The notes under the pieces are model-generated. The model was given only the letters and a program-made list of their open reading frames with translations, was not told where the DNA came from and did no database searches. From the NCBI GenBank assembly GCA_963565915.1, contig OY751494.1:3782001-3846000 (forward strand): DNA of 64,000 bases. The letters are read 5' to 3'. Position numbers and translations under genes: made by a program. Positions within the stretch are counted from its first letter, which is position 1; every line of letters begins with the position of its first letter. Shown in pieces: positions 43,753 through 58,661 of the stretch. This DNA comes from Entoloma clypeatum. Taxonomy: Eukaryota; Basidiomycota; Agaricomycetes; Agaricales; Entolomataceae.

Positions 43753-46700
43753 TCAAAAAAAGTCACGTTCATGAGCCTCTCCTGATCGCCGAGTTCGCGG
43801 GACGAAAGACTCATCCCTCACGCTCCCCCCCAGAATGCCGTTTCCATTGGCCGGAGGATCCAACAGGTTCCCAGTTACCGCCCACGACGACAGGGTTGGA
43901 AATAAAGTGCGCAGCCCAGCTGGGCTGTGGGAACGGTGGTTCCCAATATTAATCTTGACTGTATGATCCGCCTGTGATGCCTGGGGCCGCTGCTGCGACT
44001 GATTATGCGTGCTGCTCGCGTCTGCGTCAGGTCCGGTTAACGACAATGCACCTGACGCCGTCATTCGAAAATTTTGCACCGTTCTGCTGAAAGTTTGCAA
44101 GACGGATTGTGGATCAGGCCAGGCTGAGATGCCGGAGTCGTCAGTCGTTGCGGGGGTATTGACGATGATGGAAGGCCGTACTTCATCCGTCGCTTGGCTG
44201 CTAAACGTGGAATGAATGGAAGAATCTGATAGGCCACGGCGACGTAGGGGACGGTCCACAAGGGGACCCAATATATCAGAATCTTCCTTACGGTGAGTGG
44301 GGCTTGGCAAATCAAGGATAGCATCGATATCACGAGACAGTGCTTGCGCCCCAATATTGCCAATATTCGTCGGTCTTCGAAATGCTGTACCATATGCTTT
44401 GGTTGGTTTTATGAAAGACGCGAACCTCCGGGGGCCTTTCGGAACGAGAACCCAAGGGTCAGGAGACGAACTACGTGGCGCACCCGCAAAAATGTTCATC
44501 ACGGCGGAGGAAGTGCTGTGACTGATAGAGGTTTGAGGAGCTTCTGTGGTGTTCTTATTTGTCTGAGCGACAATACTTGTTGTGGATCGGCCAACAGCAG
44601 TTCCGGAAAATTCAACGTTCACAGTGGTTGCGGAGGCAGACAGCGCGGGTCCAAGCTTTGGGACGAAGCGAGGAATCCGATTACTTGTGGAGTGTGAGGC
44701 ACCAGATCGCTCTGCCAAGCGTGTGCTGGGTGAGAATAATTTCGAGATGGGAGCCATCCAGCCCGCCGTCACAGAGCCATTGAAGGGACCTTCGTGTTCT
44801 CTACCCCGCCCCTCTGCTTCAGCCTCGCTGGGATGCAAGGCGAGCTCGCTCACTCTCGAAGCGACCGAAGGGTCGAGAATGACATCGTTGAGTACAACGC
44901 GTAGTTCGGCTAGTTCATGGAAGATGTCCTTGAAGAGCTTGAAAAGAAGGCGAAAGTCTTTGCGTACACAGGATGTCACCAGGCTGTCGTCCTCTAGCAA
45001 ATGGCGATACTGGGTATGCAGGCAGGTTAATTCTGAGATAATGTTCTTCACCGTCGTACGAGAAAGGTGGCGGATGTCAGCACCCTTCAGGTGCTGCCGC
45101 TTTAGACGATTTGTGAGGGTCAGAGCGTCTGCTTGTGCCATCCGGTGGAAAAGAGTGTTGATACGTTCCAATATAGCGGATAGGTTGGATGACGTAGTAT
45201 CCGAGAAAGACGAAGATTCGGAGCGATAATCTTGGGGGGATGAGATAGGCATATGAAACTGCGGAGGCAATGTAGAGGTATTACCCAGCCATTCATCAGT
45301 CTGAATGGCTCGTGACCGCGTCAGAAGGAGTAAAGTCTTATGCCCCTTTGGCTTGTCGGGAGACAATGATTCGTCACTATGGCTAAGAAAGGTGTCGTCG
45401 ATATCGATACTGATATGAGAAGGGGGGTAGCGAGGCTGAGGTTGACCAAAAGAGGACCATCTAATCTCCGAAGGTGCCAATGAATCTGTTGGCGATAGGG
45501 GACGTCGACCTGCTTCAGGAGTAAGAGGTTCCTAAAGGGAAAAAGAAAGATCTATTAGGATGCCCAGCCCAAACAAAAAGAGCCTCCTTACAAAGGGTCT
45601 CCGAAATCTTCGCTCGACACTGGCGCTCCGGGAGTCGAACAAGTGGATCTGCGGAAATTGATAAGTGAGACACAGCAGAGAGGACTTTGGCTCACCGAAC
45701 TGTCTTTGCCAAGGGAAGAGGGAACGCTCGCCGCATAGAGATGCTGCCGAAGGAGAGGAGTAGCAGCTTTGTTCCGAGTGAGGAAACAGATGGGTGGCGT
45801 GCAAGCAGATAATCTCACCTCCACTTCGAGAGGGTGGTTTTACCCGATGTTCTTCGACTTCTTCCTGCAAACCATGGATCTCTTCACGAGAATCGGTCAG
45901 CATGATCTGCAGTTCTGCATTGTCACGTTTGAGGATCTCGTTGTCGCTAACAAGGGTTTCCAGGACATTCATAAGTTCTGTCTGTTCGACAAGCGCAGTT
46001 TTCCCTAATTGCTATATGATACTGGTTCAGGATGGGAAGTTAGAATAGGAAGAACACAAGTGCGACCCACAGAGCTGTGTAGAGCTTCAAGTCGTGTGCG
46101 AGCATGGCGAAGTATTTGTTCAGACGATTCAAGATGATGGGATCTGCGGTCCGCCAATGCATCCTGGAGACGTCTAACCTCACTTTGCAGCTTGGCTAGC
46201 GCATAATCAGGATGAGAATGTTATGCGACATTCGGGCCAACCTGTCCTGTCCTTCATAAGTGCGAAGCGAGATTCTGCCAACTTCGCCCGATTAGCTTCA
46301 CCATCGCGTTCCTGTTGCATGTCTTCTTTTTCTTGGACAAGTGAGGCAAGCCGGGTTTCCCAACCCAAAGAACGAGCATGCTGATTAGTTAGGCGGGATA
46401 TCGTAGACCTTGCCTCTTGCAATTCATGCAAAATAGTCTTGTTAGATACTTCCGTAACTTCGTTGTTGACTAGAACTTGATTCAGACGCTGGAAAATGCT
46501 GTGAAAGACCATTATCAGATCACAAGAACAACCAACCTTCTCCAATAAACTCTTCTCCCTAAGCAGTTCCGTGATTTCAAGTGCTGGATCCTCACCCTCG
46601 TCCTCAGTACGATTTCCATCATTCTCTACAGGGGAACGGCCGCGCTTGCGCCTCTACATTAACGGCAAAGAACCGATGTAACCTTGTTAGCCCTCACCTT

Positions 46701-47040
46701 GTGGCTACGCACATATGCCTCGTGTTTCTGCAACAAGGCCTGTCCCACCTCTATTGAAAGAATCAGCTACGAGAAACCACCTCAGTATCGATTGCTCACC
46801 AGCGCTCAGTATCAGTCGACTCTCAAGCCGCGACTTTAATTCCATCCATGCTTTCGAGTTCTGACATTCCTCTCCGCCACAGCAGCACGACAGTAGTATG
46901 GGAGGCTCGGGCGATGGGACTCTTAAAAAATTGGCTAACGCAGAAGTCAGTTCGTCGATGGTTGTATTGGCGTCGTGGAAACTGTTCATGAGGGGTGATT
47001 CCGGAGACGTTGGTCGAGATTTGTCAAAATACCGCTGCAT
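43753..47040 (-). CDS. Coiled-coil protein with a Cys-cluster, function unknown
   Basis: A multi-exon gene. The start at 47040 gives MQRYFDKSRPTSPESPLMNS. The N-terminal part contains FLRVPSPEPPILLSCCCGGE-ECQNS, a Cys cluster of possible zinc-binding type. A long helical region follows: LHELQEARSTISRLTNQHAR, KEDMQQERDGEANRAKLAES, RHARTRLEALHSSLG and MNVLETLVSDNEILKRDNAE. The last large exon (43753-45480) starts before EIRWSSFGQPQP and includes ILERINTLFHRMAQADALTL, RKDFRLLFKLFKDIFHELAE and a Ser-rich tail ending EAHERDFF. Two helical parts separated by a disordered region suggest a scaffold of the cytoskeleton or septum, but I do not recognise the family. Confidence 0.65.
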
Positions 47041-47300
47041 AACAAGCCAGGTGGGTATTAGAAAGGATGAGAGCACTACGGACAGGGAATCATTGAAGCT
47101 GCTTCATGAGCAGTCAACGCAGTCAAGCTCAAGCAACACGTGATGTTGCAAGTACACAGATAATATTATCCGGAACACAACAACATTGTAGTTTATAAGT
47201 ACAATCTATCATACCATACCTCATACCTCGTAAAAACAGAAAATTAGGATATTTGAGAAGAGCAAGAAAGCGAAGAACACGATTCCGATTATACCTAGAA

Positions 47301-50300
47301 TTATGATATGATGTGTGTGACCAGTTTCGGAATCCAATGAATCATTAACATCGCATGTTTGCGAGGCAAAAACTGGAAGCTGTGGGCAAGGCCTTCCATA
47401 CCTATGTCGTTAAGTGCTTTCAGGTGTTGAGGACTTGGCCCGAGAGCGCTGTTTTCTTCTGACGTTATCGAGCCAACAGCAATGGTAGATGCTGAGCCTC
47501 GATGTGAATCCTGTCGCGAGTTCTCTTGGAGAGACACTCGAAATATGTTAGATACCGATCGGATTATGGACGCATTGGAGGAATTTGCGAATGCGTCTTT
47601 GACCCTGTCTTGAACAGATTCAGATCTGCCACGTAAAGACTATGAGCAACCCCTCCACTACAACAATAAGTAAGAAGGCCTACGCAAGTGCTACAATCTG
47701 CGGGAAAAAGTTGGCAGTCTCCGACAAAAGAGAGAACAATATCTCGGTTTCTGTGTCGTCGCCTTGTGCAGTGCTAAGCATCGTGCTCACAAAGGAGGTC
47801 ACGAGGAGGGCAGTGTTCGAATCCGTCACACCGAGGAAAGTGGGCGATATATGGGGAGCTGCAGATTCATCATCATCCAACGCCTCAATTCCAGCATCGG
47901 GGAGCCATGCATCATCAATATTGCAATCGTCTAATAGTCGGCGGTACGCCTCTGGAGTTGTCGATAGCGGCAACAAAGCGAGGAAGTAACCCAATGCATC
48001 TGGAGCGATGATATCTCTAAACCCGTTAGAAATATCTTTGGTGGTAGAGTGCGACCGCACGGTGACACAAAGTAATGTTCGTAGGGCAGCTTCAGCAGGG
48101 CCTCTGAGAGCTGGATATCGTATCCCTTTGAAGATTATGGCAGCAAGAGAAAATGAGAAGTTCGACTCAAATGAGAGTTGTAGCGCCTTGTCCAATTCAG
48201 CAGTGACTTCGTCAAGCGGAGATCGACACTTCAATAAGATGGACGAAACAGAACCGGAGCGGAACATTCCCCGATGCTCCATGTTCTCCAATGTGACACA
48301 TAATAAGCGAGTGGCATCAGTGTAGACGTTGTATTCGCTGGCTTGTAGAAGGGTGACGGCTAGCCAGAACAAGAGATAGTTGTATCGTGACGTTTTCGGA
48401 AGTGCTGGTACGATTTTACACAGACACCGGATGATGCTCACGACAGGGCATTTCGATTCATCTTCGTGCTTTGATAGCGCGGTGTTCAATGCGACGAGGA
48501 TCTGGTACACGTAGTCATCATCCACTTCTAAATTTATAAGGGCACCGAGTGCGATAAAGGATCGTGTTTGGATCGTAGGCGAGACTTGGAAAGCTGTCGA
48601 CGTGATGAGGCTCATCCACCGAGAATGCCAGACGTTCAAAAGACCTTTGGTGCAGGAAAATCAGTCGACTGAATGACCACAACTACTGCCCAAATTACCT
48701 TGAGACATGGATGCGACTTTCATGATCTGGAGGAGGAATTCAGTAAGGCGCTCATGATTATCGAGAGCATCCGTGGCGCTAGGTGGATCAATGATGGTGT
48801 ATTCCGATGTTGGAGTTTCCCGAAACAGGCCAAACAGTCGAAGTTTCTCTGAAGAGGCGCAGCTCGTAATGAGACAGAGTAACTCAGGACCAAGAGATTC
48901 TTCCGTCCGAGAGTTATACAATGCTTGTAAGAGGTTCACGATGATCCCATGAACAGATTGACGGATAAGGACAGACCCAAAGCCTGCAACGAGGGAAACA
49001 ATGTGAATGAGCTCGGGAACAAACAGTTGGTCACAACCCGCTTGTCCAGAGGAAGGGCCGACGACAAGAGCAAATCGGATGAGCGTTGCAATCTCGTTCC
49101 AATGCGGATGATCAGTAAGATCATGGGATACTAGATTTGCTGAATATACTCTGCTCAGTGCCTGTGTTTACCGTGAATGATGTGAAGTATACGGCCATAA
49201 AATGTGGTTATCTGCGTACCCTGCGCAATTTGGAATATACCCTCCCTCTTACGCAAATGGACGCCAGCGACGCAGCGGCGTGAATGACGGCCTGGGAGCG
49301 GTAACTACCTGTCCCTCTTTCACTGGCGCCATGGACGAGCTCATCGAGAATAACATCGACGATCACAGGATCGAGCTTATTAACCTCCCCCCAAATGCAT
49401 TTTTGGATCGTCGTTATTATCTTCAGGGAAAATCAGCACGTCGTCAATCGTGGCCAGAAACATAATAGCAAACCTCGGGATAATTCGCAGACATGTCTGA
49501 CAGTTCTCTGATACAATCTCGCAGTCTGGCTCCAGAACGCTCAAACAGAGGATGTGCGGGGTTGGAGAAGAACGTGAGATTCTTGACCCACGGACTCATG
49601 TAGTGCACACATGAAATACGTTGTGAGCTCTTTAACATGCTGGCCATCGCTGCGGTGACCTCAGGAATGAAGTCCAAGGTCAATTGAGGAGCGAATGCAG
49701 CAAGCCTCTCGCTGAGTTGAATGACAAACGCGCTAGGATCTCCGGGGATGAAACCTGCTATAAATTGTTACTTTTCTAGAGATGAAATCCTCATACTAGC
49801 TGGGATGATTACCTTGGGATGTCACGATAGGACTTTTGTCATACTTGAGATAAGTGCACACTGCCCCTAAAAGGTCGTAAGCAGCGGTGCGTAATTCGTC
49901 GTCATTTAAATCGACGCTGAGGAGCCCTATGTGCAGCAATGTTGCAGGAACATTCGAAAAGCGTGAGAACCGTTCAGTCAAAGGCAATGGCATTTGAGCT
50001 TCTTTCAAGCGCCCTTTGGCAAATCTGATACTCTAGATTTTGATGAGTTAAATCGTGTTGTGGAACCTGGAGATGCAAACCTTGACTATCATGTCGCGAT
50101 GTATGGAGGCGAAGTATGTGGTCGCACCATGACGATTCCGTCGAATTATGAATTCATGAGCATCAACCCCCATTGAAACATTGTAGACATCGCTGATATC
50201 CATCAAAGGGACAATCTCAGTCGCACGACAGGACAGTGCGGGCGAAATGTATTGCATGTTTATCTGATGACGATTAGGGTCTGACGCGGCCTAGTAGGTC

Positions 50301-53300
50301 AAACTTACCGATGTGATGCGGATATGCGTTGCGCCTACCCGAAGCTTGACAGGACGTGTCTGAGGGGCCTGTTGGGATTTCATGGTTGTATCACCGAACA
50401 CCTCCGAGGCTTCTCGCTCGAATGTCACTATAAGAGGACCTTGGTCAAAAACAGCTTGGTAAGATGGGTATATACCCACCTGCTTGCAAGAGGTGATCCA
50501 GTGCTTCCTCTGGTATATGTTCCAGTAATTCCTCTACAGAAGAATATGCCCGAACGGTTGAACAAAACTGAACTCCTGAGGGACACAGACTTGTAAACAA
50601 AAATGGTGGTGATATGAAGCTGGGTACGAACCTCCAGTGAGGTTGTAAAGTCGACGCAAAAACTTCTGGGTTGAGACGTTAGGATTCAAGATGTGGGCAG
50701 CTGAAAATCTCGTCCGAATATCGTATGGGACTAGTTCAGCGCAGTACTTTAACCACTGAAGTGGGACTTCAGACACTGATGAAAAACATGTACAATCCAG
50801 GATGATACTGAATATACGCTCGCGATATTGGGACGAATTAAGAGTCTAACACCAAAAAACTTCAATTGCAGTCGCAGGGGCTCTGGGAGTCTTACCTTGA
50901 AAACGTGGGACATAAAGAGTTCAATGTCCAGGGCTTCGACGTTGATCTTTGCGAGTCGAAGAATAAAGATAGCCTCATCCTCCTGTAGTAATATATGAGA
51001 TAGAAGGTCGAAAGGAGTAGGATCATATGTACCATAGCATTGTCTACACCTACGAAGATCTCCTCCACTGGTGTCGTATCTCGACCAACATACCGAGACA
51101 ATAGATCCAGATATTCTTGGTGTTTCTCAGATGTCAGGTTCGACACTCGCGGTACTTCGAGAGGTGCTCCTAGATCGACAAGAAGAGCACAAAGCCCATC
51201 CCATGCTCGTTTCCCGTTGATCGCTGAAGCGTCTCCCTCCATCGAAGGTTTTGTTAAACTGAGAAGTTCTTTGCCAATCTTATCGGCGTGCTTGTCAAAG
51301 AATCGGTGGAGTACGATAATATCGGTTTCGTCAGAAGTTGTCCCCGCCCACGGATCTATCTCTTCTTCAGCAGATATCGGAATATTCTTCTAAAAACACC
51401 GCCAGTTTACGACATGATACGGCTACCAAAGGCTCAAGAGCGACATACCGCAAGATCACCCAAAAATCGAGTGACAACCTTGATGTTCTCCTTTAAAAAT
51501 GCGTTTAGACCAGTCATATGAGCTTCCTTGCCAAAATAAATGTTGTTCGCGAGGTTCTGAATGATCTTCGTAATCATCATGAGGCCTTTACGAAGGATCA
51601 CCTCAGAGTCCTTTGGCAGTTCAATGTCTATGGTTTCCGGTGATACGATTGCTGGCGAGATGAACCTTCCAAACCCGAAAGTGTCAATCACTTTCTTTCA
51701 ACGGCGTTCGGAAGTAGGACAAACCGTAGGAAAATAAAAGCACCCATGGCAGAGAATTTAGAGTTTGGGTAACGGTCCGTGCTGATGGTGAATATGTGAG
51801 GAAGAAACTGCGGTCGGACAGATGAGTACTGACACTGTGTTAGCGATGTGTGCACCTATTTCTCGGAACATGCTGGCAAAACATACCAGAGGCATAAACA
51901 CTGAAAATAGCCAAGAGAAGAAAAGGCTTACGGGGGAATAACCGTGACTGACGATGAGATTATTTTCAGGAAAGACGACGCGATGATCTCTAGATTTCTC
52001 TTGTTGATCTCCATTTCGGTCGTGCTGACCCTGTTCGGGTCCAGATCATACCCATGCCCGGAAGGTTTATCCGCCATCGTTTGGATGAGGGGCTGAATTA
52101 GCGTTCTCAAGTATTGGTAACCGTGAATCTTGGCGAAAGCGGACAAGAATCGAGTGCAAGTTGAGTTGCTCCGGAATAAGTTGACTTCATTGACTGTGAT
52201 CTACGGATTAGGCGTTGCAGATAAACAACGTATATTGGGATCCTACCGCAGGTGACAACCTCTTTATCAATCATGGCCTTCATCAAGCTCAGGAGCGAGG
52301 TACGGGTATTGAAGACATTGAGTAGGACTGAAATCATCATATCGACCTCTGTGAAGGGGCAGATGTCGCAGATCGTTAACGCCAATACCATCTTTCCCTG
52401 TTCATGAGTTAAATTATCATGTAAGGCAAGCATCCACATTACATCGGATCCCTTAACCAGCTGTACATTGTCTCAAATCAACAAAATATTGAGGTAAAGG
52501 TATTTCGTGACATACCTCACAAAGTCGCTGATGGCGAGAGAGAGCTGCAGATCGGTCTTCGGGGTCGAATTTGGTTCCTTTCCCAAGGACACGCGCAAAA
52601 ACATGAGCGAAGATGGCACGCTTTCTATTGTCTTGATCATATGCAAGTTGGATGCATTGTTTAAAACCGCTCTCGGTGTTTGCGCTGACCAGGTGGGAGA
52701 GACCAGTGATTACGAGATCTCTGAGTTCAGTGTCCCTTTTAGATAGTCGTACTTTTGGCTGAATGTGGTGTTAGCATACAGAGGATTTAGGATGGAATAG
52801 GGACAGACTGCATGCATGGAGCCAGCCTCAGAGACCGTGTCAGAGTCCTGGTCAAACCATCATCACTAATATTTCTGCAACATCAAGAAAAACCTACAGG
52901 AGTATCAACATGACAAGCTTCCAAGCACTTCAGGAGGGCACTGGAATATTTGTTGAAGAGTCGAGAAACAACATGAACGGTGTCATCTCCCGCATTCGAG
53001 CTCTCCACTGGACGAAGCTGCAAGTGATCCAAAAGCTTCACTGCGGTGCGCAAGCATGCCATGTTTAACTCATTCTGAACTGTGGCAAGCTCTCCTTCCT
53101 GGTCCTGACAAACCATACATCTTTTAGTTTGGATAAATTGAGGCACAGGAAGACATACAACGTTCGGTTGAATCCACGCGATGACCATATCCAATATGCT
53201 GTGACGAGCAGTACTCTCGTTCCGGACCGTAAGAGCATGTGTCCGGTCAGAGACGCTTTCGCACATAACACAGAACTTGATTTTCATCCGGAAAGTTGCT

Positions 53301-56300
53301 GGGCCATGAAAACGGACCATGAAAGATGCCAGTTGCAGCATTGTGGAGGAAATGTCAATGCTCATGATATCTTCTGGCGCGACATGGGCGCTTTCCACAA
53401 TGAGTTTTATCACAGCGATGAACTAGATGCAAATATCTTGTCAAGGGAAAGAGGGCCAACAAGTGGGTGGACACACCTGATCATAAAACAACAGATAAGC
53501 ATCTGTCAACTCAGATCCAGCACCTTCTTCGATACTTTTGATCGTCCTAATCATGATCTGATCAGCGGCCTGAACAAGATCCACTCAGGATCAGACGCAC
53601 TCATCAAGATGCTTGAGAAGTCTCGAGAAAAGCCGGGGACTCAGCTCGGCCCCAAGCGCATCCCTCGCAGTATCCCGAATCTGAGTATCAGGAACAACCA
53701 ATAAGTCCGTAAGGTTGGTGATAAAAGTTCCAACCAACTGCGACGGGTTTTGCATGACGCGCATCTCGTCAGGAAGAGACGAAGGTGGTATGGCCGCAGT
53801 AAGGGAGGTTAAGTCTTGATTTTCCTGAGCACATGCACCTCCGAGAGCAGCTAGAAAGAGGGTGAGATTCTGCCACTGGAAACGCTGGCTCTGCGTTGGC
53901 GCATTAAGAAATACGCGGACGAAGGGAAGACGAGATTACGCACCTGGTGCCATGTTGGGGATCGGAAGGCCTCAGTGCCATCCGCAGCATCTGACATTGA
54001 CTCAAAAATAATTTCTGATAGTGCTCTCCATCGCCAGTAACACTCCTGCCACACAGCGACATATACTGCTGACGGATACGAAATCAATCGCACGAGCTTT
54101 CTTATTCGTTTCTGCTGTGCGATCCGTCCTGAATTGACAATCGATTCAAACGAGAACCTTATGCGAGGGAAATCTGGGTGACTTTACCGACTATCATGAT
54201 CTTGGGATCCCCGAGTTGCTCGTAGATTGGGTTCCGTTTCGACCGATCTTCATCGGACACGGATGTATTGATAGGTGCATCAGGTTGACGTTCTGCATAG
54301 GAGAGAAGTCGCAGCCCCTTCGCAGCTAAATTCGAGACAGAGCTATCCGCCGAGGTGAGAGAAACGAGGAAAGCGATTTCAGCGATAGCGAAGGCTGGGA
54401 CTCGTGACTTCTCTAATTGGATCTCCCTAAGAGATTTCGACTGAACGTTTACGATTATGAGACGAAAAGATCGAGGACACAAGTCGACATACATCGGTTT
54501 TCCGGACAAACAGCTCAACCAACTGATGGGCGATCGCCACCCATAGTCTTTGGGACTCAGTATCTGTCCTTTCATGCAGCAAATTAGTCGCGATGCTAGT
54601 GAGGGTAGCAGGGCTATCAAACAAAATCAGTAATTTCCTTGTTACCAGAACATTTCTTGAGACTCACAGCATAATTTTAAAGAATACGAGTCTAATATCA
54701 GATTCAGGGTCTGGCGGGTCGTGTGGCATGGTCGCGTAAAGGCTTTCCGCTAACATATAAAAGCCCGTCGCTCGGGCAAGTTTCACTGACATATCCATGG
54801 GAGCCTCCCAGACCTTGCTAGCTGCAGTCATGTATCCCTCCATATTGGATTGGGTCAGGTTCTTTAACTGAAACTGCACGTTCGATCGCCACACAGCGAG
54901 TATTCCGAGGAGAAGAATCTCGCGACTCGAGAGCGTTTGAACTCGAGATAACGACTTTCCCCCCTTAGGCCTTGAAGCGACTCTTTTCATGTTTCCATAC
55001 TGATCAATTTCAGGACGTCGAAGGGCGGTCGCCTGGAAAACCAGCTAAGTCGCGCAGATGCAAGCCGAGATTTAAGCCTTACCTTGAAGATGCTCCTGAA
55101 ACGTTCGGACATTAAATTTTCGAGTTTATCCAGAGGCTTTTGCCACTTGATACGATCAGCCTTTGATAATGAGTCAGCCCAAGGCGAAAAAGAGACAGAA
55201 TGGATAGTACCTCCTGGATCAAAGTCAAACAAGCACGCACGGCGGAAATTTTGACTGCTTCGGACCGTTCGGGCTCGACGCAGGATGCAAACAGGGGAAG
55301 AGTGTCCTCAAAAGGCAGAAATCGGTAAATGGCAACAAGCGCTTCAGCATAAATTGGGATATCAATGTCCTCCGAAGATTCCCAAAAAGGTTTTTGTGAA
55401 AAACAGGAGAGAAGAGCAGCCTGATCCAGGCGTTAACAGGACAATATGATATCAAAGTTGAGGCGACTTGCCCTAATTTCATGGGCAACATCCAACGCAA
55501 TCATGCGTAAAGGGACTTCCCCCTCTGGCTTCACATACGTCGCGGCCCGGCAAATATCTAACAGACAGACCAGCGCAACTTCCGATAGTTTCGACCCGCT
55601 CCCAACATGTTTGAGTACATCTTCTCCGAATCTCATTTCCTACGGCAAAAAAGAGTTAGAAACCTCCGTAGAGCCAAGCCACACAACGGTTACCTTCCTC
55701 GAGGCCTTGGTTGCCCCAGCATAAGCAAGTTGGAAATCGGACGACAGTCTATCCGTTGTTGTGCAATTGAGAATCGTGAGGGTCGGCCAGAAGATCCTTT
55801 CATCACTGGCCATGCTCTTGGAATACAAGAGGTCGAAAACGCGCTCTGGCGCACCCTCAGTTTTGCCTCTAAATCGAATGGCTTCATTGAACTCTGCAGG
55901 GAAGTTCATAATCCAATTCCAAACTGCTGATCTGAGCGGCACCGCAATGGCGATTTGAGCTTCTCGGCCCATACTGACAAGTAAGGATGACAGTTCTAAA
56001 AAAATTCATCCCTTAACCAGTGACAAAATGAACACTCGCTCAGGTGACAAACCGATCAGCAATTGGACCATGCGTTGCCTGTCCAAAGCACTATGCGCCA
56101 TCAACTCGAGGTCACCAGTATCCTTATTATCGGGTATCTCTTTCGTTAGCGAGTGGATCTTGGCTCTCAGGCGCTCATTCACGACCATCCAATTTGACGC
56201 TGAAAGATGGAACACAATCCGTCCGGCATATTTTGCGATGAGGGTGTTCACAGGCGCCGAGGATCTGATCAGCGAGCTATGCGTCTTCTCATACGCATTC

Positions 56301-57276
56301 CTTGTTGTAGGTATCTGTATTGTGGAGTGAAGGCTGGCTTTGCTCGACTTGACTGAATTGGACGAAGACTGGGAACGAAGGGCAGCGTCTTTGGGACGTG
56401 GACACGCTGAGCCGGGTGTCGGAGGTGAACTCAAAGCACCGTTATCCGCAGCTTCAACGGCGGATAGACTGAGCGAATCGAAATCGCGGAACGAAAGGTC
56501 TGAAAAGTCACTTTGAAGCATAAGAGGATAGTCCGGGTTCGGGCGCAGAAAGACTGCCATTACGCTCAAGACATATCTTGCACAGTTGTCATTGAGTGGC
56601 ATAGGCTCCTGCCATGATGATGCAAGTGTAGATTGGTCGGAGGGCCCGTGGTGGTTGACCCTTGTGAATGATGACGAGTCAGAGGAGCTGGGATAAACAT
56701 TGGACAAAGAAGTGGAGCGCGAGGCTTGGCTCCAGCGCGATGCCACCATCATAGACAGGACCTTGAGGACAAAAAGTTGGGACTGAAGGACTTCGATTGA
56801 TACAGGGCGGGAGACGTCGGTTTGCTGGTTTGATGATTAGATAGCAGCAGACGGAATATGAGACAGTTACCTTAACCAGCCGGTCAAGCAGTTCCGTCAA
56901 AGCCCACGCGATTATATCCAGAGAATCATTCGACAACTCCACAAGGGCCTCAATCGACTGCTGAATGGTGGTGTCGGCCTCGAGACGATCAAGTGAGACG
57001 CCTGAATTGCATGGTAGCTGCGGAGGACGGTGAGTATTCGTGGATCGAACGTCACAATATAGCGCGACACGCCTTATTCTTGAGTCTGTTCACCAAAACT
57101 TGAACTATCTTCTGCTGGGGTGTGGTGGTGATTGGTGATTGCGCGCCGGGGTGGTATGGCGCTTGCATGGTGGTCTGGATATGTTGGGAGTCATTGGTCC
57201 TGTGTGCGCGTGCCGGGTTGGGGGAAGAAGTTTGTGGTTGACCTGGAACACCCGGGGGTCGACGCGGCACAGGCAT
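47301..57276 (-). CDS. IRA: Neurofibromin/Ira-type RasGAP
   Basis: A very large gene (about 10 kb, many introns) for a Ras GTPase-activating protein that turns off Ras-cAMP signalling. The start at 57276 gives MPVPRRPPGVPGQPQTSSPN, then SIEALVELSNDSLDIIAWAL. N-terminal helical repeats include NTLIAKYAGRIVFHLSASNW-MVVNERLR. The RasGAP core has the arginine finger in NEVNLFRSNSTCTRFL (Arg codon 52171-52173), AFAKIHGYQYLRTLIQPLIQ and NRNLE-type helices, and FGFGRFISPAIVSPETIDIE, the FLRxxxPA-like second signature in divergent form. Downstream, DLGAPLEVPRVSNLTSEKHQ and RYVGRDTTPVEEIFVG are followed by Sec14/PH-like exons (about 50.0-51.3 kb). It ends FLPRKHAMLMIHWIPKLVTH-IIS. The length of about 2,900 residues fits Ira2/NF1. 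Confidence 0.88.
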
Positions 57277-58661
57277 CTTTGTGGTGGTAACGGTTGAAGC
57301 GATTTCAAGAGTTATAACTAGCGACGTGATGTGGAAGTTCTGGGGGAAGTCGGGGTCGACGCAAGGCACGTCGCGCACGCCCGAGGTTCTGCAGTGACTC
57401 CTAACGAAGGAGATGAAGGCAGACGACGAGGAGCAGTACTCCTCCCTCCTCTGCACGACTGACCACCAAGAAAGCGTGATGCTGACAAACATCGTCTCAA
57501 AATTCAGAATGGAGGTACATGGATTGTACAATGCAGAACATGATTTACGGCGGGACATCATACAGTAGTGAAATATCTGCCAACCAACTCTACGAATAGA
57601 ATTAGCGAATAATCGAAATAAACCGCTCGGTAGAGATTCTGGCGGTCGCACTTTCATGAGCGATCATAGCCGAATCCGCGGTTGTTGATCATGGGGTCAA
57701 ACTGGTGTCCAAAGGCGAATAGCTTTTATGGTGTCAGACCTGACTCCGTGACATTTGCGAGTATATCTTGAAGACACCTGCACCTAAAGAGGGCGAAATT
57801 TTTTAACTGTGATGTCTGAACAATCAAGAGATAAGGCATCACTGAATGCGGGCTTGTCGACGATCCTACAAGGAGGGCTAAGTTACCCAGTATGGAAGAG
57901 GGAGTCCATGGAACTGTTTGCTGATGTGCCCTGCGTTGGATATCATGACGGCAGGAATGAAAAGTTCAGCGAAGAGGTACCTGGAAGAAGATATCCTGCT
58001 CGGATACGAAGGGGAGTTTGAGGGTCAAGAAGGCACACAGCCACTGGACCTACAAAGTTATACAAGTCCCCTGACCGTAACCCTGACCCGACCTCTGCTG
58101 GAGATTCAATGCGGGTGTCACTTTGGTGATCCCTATCATAGAAATTCTGCATTGTTCGCTCGTTATAGCGAGACTCCTCGTTCACGTTACCCGGTATCAG
58201 TCTTCGAGGATAACGGAGGATTGGAAAAAGGCTGCAGGAGCAAGGCGACCGTCACGAGCCCGAGATCAAGGTATGCGGAAACGCGGACTTGAAGGAGCGT
58301 AAACGTCCAGGTGGCGGGAAGGCAAGCTTTAAAGGCAAGACGAGAAAATTAGGAGGCGCGGGAAATCACCAGCCAGCAGGCTACTCCGCAATTTGAAACT
58401 GTAGGAAAACGCATCGTTCTGGAACCATCAACTCGTTTATCCCCCCCTCAGTTCTCTTTCGGTTGCTCTCTCGTCGCTGCAATAGTGTTCTTCGCTTACT
58501 TCGCCGCTACACCCTCTCGTCTCTCTCTGCACATCACGCTGCCCTCAGGTTTGCACGGAAAGGAGAGCTTCTGATTTGCTGCTCTTTGCGATTTCTGCCA
58601 AGAGTTCGTCTTCGTGCTGCCTTGTCAATTTTCCACAGAGCAGCTCTGTTGGAAGGCAGAG
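57277..58661. promoter_or_regulatory. Divergent promoter region of the RasGAP and RNA-binding genes
   Basis: A 1.38 kb gap between two divergent start codons. Open frames here are short and show no domain. The last 200 bp before the RNA-binding gene are pyrimidine-rich (CCCCCCCTCAGTTCTCTTTC near 58441), a common feature of fungal promoters and 5' leaders. No individual site is assigned. Confidence 0.4.

Noticed and set aside
53129..53704. 191-codon plus-strand frame
   Set aside because: Runs through exons and introns of the RasGAP gene in antisense; no domain.
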